Assembly (NCBI RefSeq): GCF_010730955.1
Contig: NZ_AP022577.1
Span: forward strand, 3,410,001-3,474,000
DNA: 64,000 nucleotides
DNA from: Mycolicibacterium aubagnense
GTDB taxonomy: Bacteria > Actinomycetota > Actinomycetes > Mycobacteriales > Mycobacteriaceae
Direction: 5' to 3'
In this document: positions 59,704-64,000 of the stretch, in pieces
Layout: each line of letters starts with the position of its first letter
How positions within the stretch are numbered: position 1 is the first letter of the stretch
The notes under the pieces: model-generated
Databases searched by the model: none
Seen by the model: the letters and a program-made list of their open reading frames with translations, nothing else
Told to the model about the DNA's origin: nothing
Program-made: the position numbers and the translations under genes

Positions 59704-60525
59704 ATGCACTCAGAGCCTAACGCAGAAGACGTGTCGCCTCGCAGGCCCTGGTGGACGGCCGGGACCGCGGAACCTGCCCAGCCGTCCCGGCACTCCGCCT
59801 GGCGTTTCGGCGTGCCGGTGGTCTGTGTGCTCGCCGGCCTCCTGCTGGCCACCACCCACAGCGTGTCCGGGGGTAGCGAGATCCGGCGCAGCGATGCGCC
59901 CCGCCTCGTCGACATGGTCAAGGAAGCCAAGCAAACGGTAGCCACCCGGACCGCGGAACGCGACAGCCTGCAGCATCAGCTCGACAACCACCACGGCGGT
60001 ACGCCAGGCGCCGAAGCCGCGCTCGGTGCCATCACGAGCCGGGCCAACGAACTCGGGCTCGAACTGGGCCTCGATCCCATGCACGGCCCCGGTCTGGTGA
60101 TCACCCTCAACGACGCGCAGCGCAACGCGCAGGGCCAATACCCCCGCGACGCCACGCCCGACGACCTGGTGGTGCACCAGCAGGACGTCCAGGCGGTGCT
60201 CAACGCGCTGTGGTTGGGCGGAGCCGAGGCCGTCCAGATGCAGGACCAGCGAATCCTGGCCACCTCGGCGCCGCGCTGCGTCGGCAACACCCTGCTGCTC
60301 AACGGCCGTACCTACAGCCCGCCGTACGTCATCACCGTCATCGGCAACGTCGACGGCATGCGCGCCGCGCTCGCAGCCGCGCCGCTGGTGACGCTGTACA
60401 AGCAGTACGTGGTGCGGTTCGGGCTCGGTTACACCGAGGAGCAGCGGGCGTCGGTGGACGTCGTCGGCCACCCGATGCCGGTGAAACTCAAGTACGCCCA
60501 ACCGGCCGGACCGGTTACGTATTGA
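59704..60525 (+). CDS. DUF881 membrane protein, Rv0012 homologue
   Basis: A 273-residue protein. One N-terminal membrane anchor (about residues 34-52: [19 protein letters not shown]) is followed by a coiled coil (about 70-100: [25 protein letters not shown]) and the extracytoplasmic DUF881 domain ([47 protein letters not shown]). DUF881 proteins lie near division genes in many Gram-positives; the function is unclear. ATG 59704 has GGAG 5 nt upstream. Confidence 0.9.
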   Translation: MHSEPNAEDVSPRRPWWTAGTAEPAQPSRHSAWRFGVPVVCVLAGLLLATTHSVSGGSEIRRSDAPRLVDMVKEAKQTVATRTAERDSLQHQLDNHHGGTPGAEAALGAITSRANELGLELGLDPMHGPGLVITLNDAQRNAQGQYPRDATPDDLVVHQQDVQAVLNALWLGGAEAVQMQDQRILATSAPRCVGNTLLLNGRTYSPPYVITVIGNVDGMRAALAAAPLVTLYKQYVVRFGLGYTEEQRASVDVVGHPMPVKLKYAQPAGPVTY

Positions 60526-60546
60526 TCGGGCCCGCGGGCGACCCAG

Positions 60547-60552
60547 TAGCCT
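60547..60552 (+). promoter_or_regulatory. Putative leaderless -10 for trpG
   Basis: TAGCCT followed by 6 nt and ATG 60559. Confidence 0.5.
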
Positions 60553-60558
60553 GACGAC

Positions 60559-61227
60559 ATGCAGGTACTCGTCCTCGACAACTACGACAGCTTCGTGTTC
60601 AACCTGGTCCAGTACCTGGGCCAGCTTGGGGTGCACGCGCAGGTCTGGCGTAGCGACGACGAGCGCGTCTCCACCCCTGAAGGCGTCGCGGCCGTGGCCG
60701 AGGAGTTCGACGGGATCCTGGTGAGCCCCGGGCCCGGTACTCCCGAACGCGCGGGCGCCTCCATTCCCCTGGTCCGCGCCTGCGCCGAGACGCGCACCCC
60801 CCTACTGGGGGTCTGCCTCGGACACCAGGCCATCGGCGTGGCTTTCGGTGGCACGGTGGACCGCGCGCCGGAACTGCTACACGGCAAGACCAGCCTGGTG
60901 CACCACGCGAACAGCGGTGTGCTGCAAGGACTTCCAGACCCGTTCACGGCGACGCGGTACCACTCGCTGACCATCCTGCCGGAGACGCTGCCGGCTGAGC
61001 TGGAGGCCATCGGGCAGACCGACAGCGGCGTGATCATGGCGGTCCGGCACCGCGAGCTGCCGATTCACGGCGTGCAGTTCCATCCGGAGAGCATCCTCAC
61101 CCAAGGCGGCCACCGGATGCTGGCCAACTGGCTCGCGTTCTGCGGTCAGGCCCCCGACGAGGGGCTGGTCAGTCGCCTCGAGCAGGAAGTCGCCGACGCG
61201 GTCTCGGCCGCGACCCGCACCGCCTGA
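60559..61227 (+). CDS. trpG: Glutamine amidotransferase, anthranilate/aminodeoxychorismate synthase component II
   Basis: A 222-residue class I glutamine amidotransferase that supplies ammonia for tryptophan and possibly folate precursor synthesis. The nucleophile is Cys86 in LLGVCLGHQ, the oxyanion region is SPGPGTPE, and the His/Glu pair is in GVQFHPESI. As in Mtb (Rv0013) it stands apart from trpE and probably serves both TrpE and PabB. It is convergent with pknB (20-bp gap). Confidence 0.94.
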   Translation: MQVLVLDNYDSFVFNLVQYLGQLGVHAQVWRSDDERVSTPEGVAAVAEEFDGILVSPGPGTPERAGASIPLVRACAETRTPLLGVCLGHQAIGVAFGGTVDRAPELLHGKTSLVHHANSGVLQGLPDPFTATRYHSLTILPETLPAELEAIGQTDSGVIMAVRHRELPIHGVQFHPESILTQGGHRMLANWLAFCGQAPDEGLVSRLEQEVADAVSAATRTA

Positions 61228-61247
61228 TCGAACTCGCTGAGGAACGC

Positions 61248-63131
61248 TTACGAGGCGAAGCTCAGCGTGATCGACGCGTTGAAGTTGACGCCGCTGCCGG
61301 CTGCCGGCATCTGGCTCACCACGGCATTGCTGCGCTGACCGCTGTTCTGCACGTCGGCACCCTTGATCAGCACGCCGGTCCAGCCAAGGGCCCGCAGGTT
61401 CGGCTCGGCGTCGGTCCAGAACTGGCCCGTCAGGTTCGGCATGACGAACTGGTTGCCCTGGGAAACCTTCAGGGTGATCGGCGCGTCCTTGGCGGTCGGT
61501 GTGCCCGCCGGCGGGTCGGTGCCGATGATCTCGCCGGCCGGCTTCGGGCTGTCGATCGGGGCGGTGAGGATGGTCAGGAAGCCGACGGTGTTGAGGTTTT
61601 TCGTCGCGACCTCGACGTTCTGGCCGTTGACATCGGGAACAGGCACCAGACCCGGGCCGGAGCCGACGATGATGGTGATGACGTTGGTGATCGCCGACGT
61701 CTGATGGGCCGGCGGGTTGGTCGCGATGACCCGGTCCTTCTGTTCCGGTAGCGACTGCGAGACCGTCTGCTGGATGTTCCGGAAACCGGCGGACTGCAGC
61801 TTGGCCATCGCGTCGGAGGGTGAGAGCTTCGAGACGTCCGGGACCTCGCGTTGCTCGGGACCGGTGGAGATGTTGATGGTGATCTCGTCACCGGCGGCGA
61901 CAGACGTGTTGGCCGACGGTTCGGTGCCGATGACGTGGTCCGGCGCGACCGTGGAGTCGGGCCGCTGCTGGGTGCGGGTCTTGAAGCCGCGGTTCTGCAG
62001 GTTGGCGACGGCGTCGGCCTGAGCCAGTCCGCGCACGTCCGGAATCTGCTGGTCGTGCGGCCTGCCGTTGATGAGGTTGATGGCAACGGTGACGACGACC
62101 GTCAGCACCGCCAGGATGGCCGCGGCGATGAGCCAGCGGCCGATGGGCGTTGCGGCCCGGTCCGTCGAGCGGTAGGGCTGCGGGTTGACGCTGATCTGCT
62201 CCGGCATCATGCTGCGTGGTCCACCGAACCCGCCGGTGCCCAGCATCGCGGTGCGCTCGGCGTCGGTGAGCACCTTGGGCGCATCCGGAGCCTCGCCGGC
62301 GTGCACGCGGATCAGGTCGTTCCGCATGTCCGCGGCGCTCTGGTAGCGGTTGTCCGGGTTCTTCGCCAATGCCTTGAGCACGACGGCGTCCAGCTCGGGG
62401 GTGATGCCGGAGTGCCGCTGCGACGGCGGCACCGGGTCCTCACGGACATGCTGGTAGGCCACTGCGACCGGGGAATCGCCGACGAACGGCGGCTCACCGG
62501 TGATCAGTTCGTAGAGCACGCAGCCCAGCGAGTAGACGTCCGAGCGGGCGTCGACGTTCTGCCCACTGGCCTGCTCGGGCGACAGGTACTGGGCGGTGCC
62601 GATGACCGCCGCGGTCTGCGTCATTCGATTGCTGCTGTCGGCGATGGCGCGGGCGATACCGAAGTCCATGACCTTGACCGCGTTGGCCTTGCTGATCATG
62701 ATGTTCGCCGGCTTGATGTCCCGGTGCACGATGCCGTGCTGGTGGCTGAAGTTCAGGGCCTGGCAGGCGTCGGCGATGATCTCGATGGCGCGCTGCTGAG
62801 GCAGCGGCCCCTCGGTGTGCACGATGTCGCGCAGTGTCACGCCGTCGACGTACTCCATGACGATGTACGGCAGCGGCCCATTGGGCGTCTCGGCCTCACC
62901 GGTGTCGTAGACCGCGACGATCGCCGGATGGTTCAGCGCGGCGGCATTCTGCGCTTCGCGGCGGAAGCGCAGGTAGAAGCTCGGGTCCCGAGCCAGGTCG
63001 GCGCGCAGCACCTTGACCGCCACGTCGCGGTGCAGGCGTAGGTCCCGGCCGAGGTGAACCTCGGACATGCCGCCGAAACCGAGGATGTCCCCCAGTTCGT
63101 AGCGGTCGGAAAGGTGCTGGGGCGTGGTCAT
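61248..63131 (-). CDS. pknB: Serine/threonine protein kinase PknB
   Basis: A 627-residue transmembrane kinase that senses peptidoglycan fragments and controls cell-wall synthesis. The kinase domain (about 10-275) has Lys40, HRDIKPAN with Asp138, DFGIARA and activation-loop Thr171 and Thr173. A juxtamembrane part and one helix (about 330-355: [22 protein letters not shown]) lead to four extracellular PASTA repeats (about 357-626). Its start overlaps the pknA stop (ATGA). Likely substrates CwlM and the MurJ fusion are encoded in this window. Confidence 0.97.
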   Translation of the reverse strand: MTTPQHLSDRYELGDILGFGGMSEVHLGRDLRLHRDVAVKVLRADLARDPSFYLRFRREAQNAAALNHPAIVAVYDTGEAETPNGPLPYIVMEYVDGVTLRDIVHTEGPLPQQRAIEIIADACQALNFSHQHGIVHRDIKPANIMISKANAVKVMDFGIARAIADSSNRMTQTAAVIGTAQYLSPEQASGQNVDARSDVYSLGCVLYELITGEPPFVGDSPVAVAYQHVREDPVPPSQRHSGITPELDAVVLKALAKNPDNRYQSAADMRNDLIRVHAGEAPDAPKVLTDAERTAMLGTGGFGGPRSMMPEQISVNPQPYRSTDRAATPIGRWLIAAAILAVLTVVVTVAINLINGRPHDQQIPDVRGLAQADAVANLQNRGFKTRTQQRPDSTVAPDHVIGTEPSANTSVAAGDEITINISTGPEQREVPDVSKLSPSDAMAKLQSAGFRNIQQTVSQSLPEQKDRVIATNPPAHQTSAITNVITIIVGSGPGLVPVPDVNGQNVEVATKNLNTVGFLTILTAPIDSPKPAGEIIGTDPPAGTPTAKDAPITLKVSQGNQFVMPNLTGQFWTDAEPNLRALGWTGVLIKGADVQNSGQRSNAVVSQMPAAGSGVNFNASITLSFAS

Positions 63132-64000
63132 CTGATGGCCGGTCCTGACAATTCAGGGAGCGAAGCCGACTGACCCGCCGGTGCGCCGGGCGTCTTCGTG
63201 GTCTCGGTGATGGTGTTCGTGACTGTGGGCTGCTGCTGGTGCTTCTGGTCTTGGCGGTCCTGCGCGTTGAGCACGATCAGGATCGCGATGACGATCGCCA
63301 GCGCACCCAGCACACCCGCGGCCCACAGCAGCGCGCGCTGTCCGGGCGAGAACGTCCGCCGCGCGGGCGGGGACGGACGGTGGCTGCCGGTCGCGGGCCG
63401 CGGCCGCGGGGTTGCGGGAGCCGGACGCGCCGGCTCGATGGCCGCCCGCGCCTGGGTGCTCGACGGGATCGCCGCGGGAGCGGCCCGTCCGATGGTCGGT
63501 GCCTGGTTGGGTCTCGGCGGACGTCGTCCGGCCCGGACCGCGGCGACGGCGTCGGCGAACGGGCCGCCGCTGCGGTAACGGTGGATGGGGTCCTTGGCGA
63601 GCGCGATCTCGATCAGCTCGCGGACGTTCGGGGGCAGGTCGGCCGGCAGTGGCGGCGGCGCTTCCTTGATGTGCTTCATCGCGACGGTCAGGGCGCCGTC
63701 ACCGGTGAACGGCCGGCGGCCGGACACGGACTCGTAGCCGACGACACCGAGCGAGTAGACGTCGCTGGCGGCGGTGGCGTCGTGTCCCAGGGCCTGTTCA
63801 GGCGCGATGTACTGGGCGGTGCCCATCACCATGCCGGTCTGCGTGACAGGAGCCGCGTCGACGGCCTTGGCGATACCGAAGTCGGTCAGCTTCACCTGGC
63901 CGGTCGGGGTGATCATGATGTTGCCGGGCTTGACGTCGCGGTGCACCAGGCCGGCGCTGTGCGCGACCTGCAGGGCTCGGCCCGTCTGCTCCAGCATGTC
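63128..64000 (-). CDS. pknA: Serine/threonine protein kinase PknA, 3' part
   Basis: The 291 C-terminal codons of a transmembrane kinase; the start lies beyond the window. The catalytic loop HRDVKPGN, the DFG motif TDFGIAKAV and the APE-like YIAPEQALG are present, then a juxtamembrane region, one helix ([22 protein letters not shown]) and a short Thr/Pro-rich tail without PASTA repeats, as expected for PknA. PknA phosphorylates division and elongation proteins and can activate PknB. Overlap with pknB implies coupled translation. Confidence 0.95.
   Translation of the reverse strand, partial: DMLEQTGRALQVAHSAGLVHRDVKPGNIMITPTGQVKLTDFGIAKAVDAAPVTQTGMVMGTAQYIAPEQALGHDATAASDVYSLGVVGYESVSGRRPFTGDGALTVAMKHIKEAPPPLPADLPPNVRELIEIALAKDPIHRYRSGGPFADAVAAVRAGRRPPRPNQAPTIGRAAPAAIPSSTQARAAIEPARPAPATPRPRPATGSHRPSPPARRTFSPGQRALLWAAGVLGALAIVIAILIVLNAQDRQDQKHQQQPTVTNTITETTKTPGAPAGQSASLPELSGPAIR

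Overview
The window is chromosomal DNA from a high-GC actinobacterium, almost certainly a rapidly growing mycobacterium (Mycolicibacterium type). The signs are the gene order around dnaA (rnpA-rpmH-dnaA-dnaN-gnd-recF-dciA-gyrB-gyrA), the pknA/pknB/crgA/cwsA block, an Mtc28-like antigen next to leuS, a glucosylglycerate hydrolase, and frequent GTG starts placed 6-8 nt after a TANNNT -10 hexamer. The origin region lies near 44.5-45.1 kb, so the window reads from the left arm of the chromosome, across oriC, into the right arm. M. tuberculosis (Mtb) homologues named below are from memory of the families and of gene order.

Left part (0-19 kb). This holds the tail of ahpC and a complete ahpF (peroxide defence), an alpha/beta hydrolase, an F420/flavin luciferase-like oxidoreductase, an amino-acid ABC transporter whose binding protein and permease are fused, a MarR regulator, glucosylglycerate hydrolase, an SDR, then leuS-mtc28-Rv0039c-algH-MFS-Rv0036c, an acyl-CoA dehydrogenase and a PucR regulator. 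The leuS block sits right of oriC in Mtb; here it is left of oriC and inverted.

Middle part (19-43 kb). This follows the Mtb Rv3906c-Rv3924c order: a DxDGDG-repeat protein, pcnA (CCA-adding enzyme), mutT4, a DUF6049 membrane protein, the MurJ-pseudokinase fusion, sigM and its anti-sigma factor, trxB-trxC behind a SigH-like promoter, cwlM, then the Rv3916c homologue, parB, parA, gidB, jag, yidC, yidD, rnpA and rpmH. Between cwlM and the Rv3916c homologue an accessory segment interrupts the order. It carries two degraded genes (a kinase lacking its P-loop and an aldo/keto reductase with in-frame deletions), an XRE/MmyB regulator, an intact aldo/keto reductase and a proline iminopeptidase. parS sites cluster at 35-40 kb, one of them spanning the gidB start codon.

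Right part (43-64 kb). This holds dnaA, oriC with an AT-rich element, dnaN, gnd, recF, dciA, gyrB, gyrA, a DUF3566 membrane protein, tRNA-Ile, a 40-residue membrane peptide gene, tRNA-Ala, a small unknown protein, a TetR/MpaB-oxygenase divergent pair with two palindromic operators, cwsA, ppiA, the Rv0010c homologue, crgA, a DUF881 protein, trpG, pknB and the 3' part of pknA.

Functionally the window joins replication and segregation (dnaA, dnaN, recF, dciA, gyrase, ParABS) with envelope growth control (MurJ, CwlM, PknA/B, CrgA, CwsA, YidC) and thiol/peroxide homeostasis (AhpCF, TrxBC, SigM). No insertion sequence, prophage or CRISPR array is visible. Most of the content is conserved core genome; the unusual material is the accessory insertions, decayed genes, palindromes and small open frames listed as findings.
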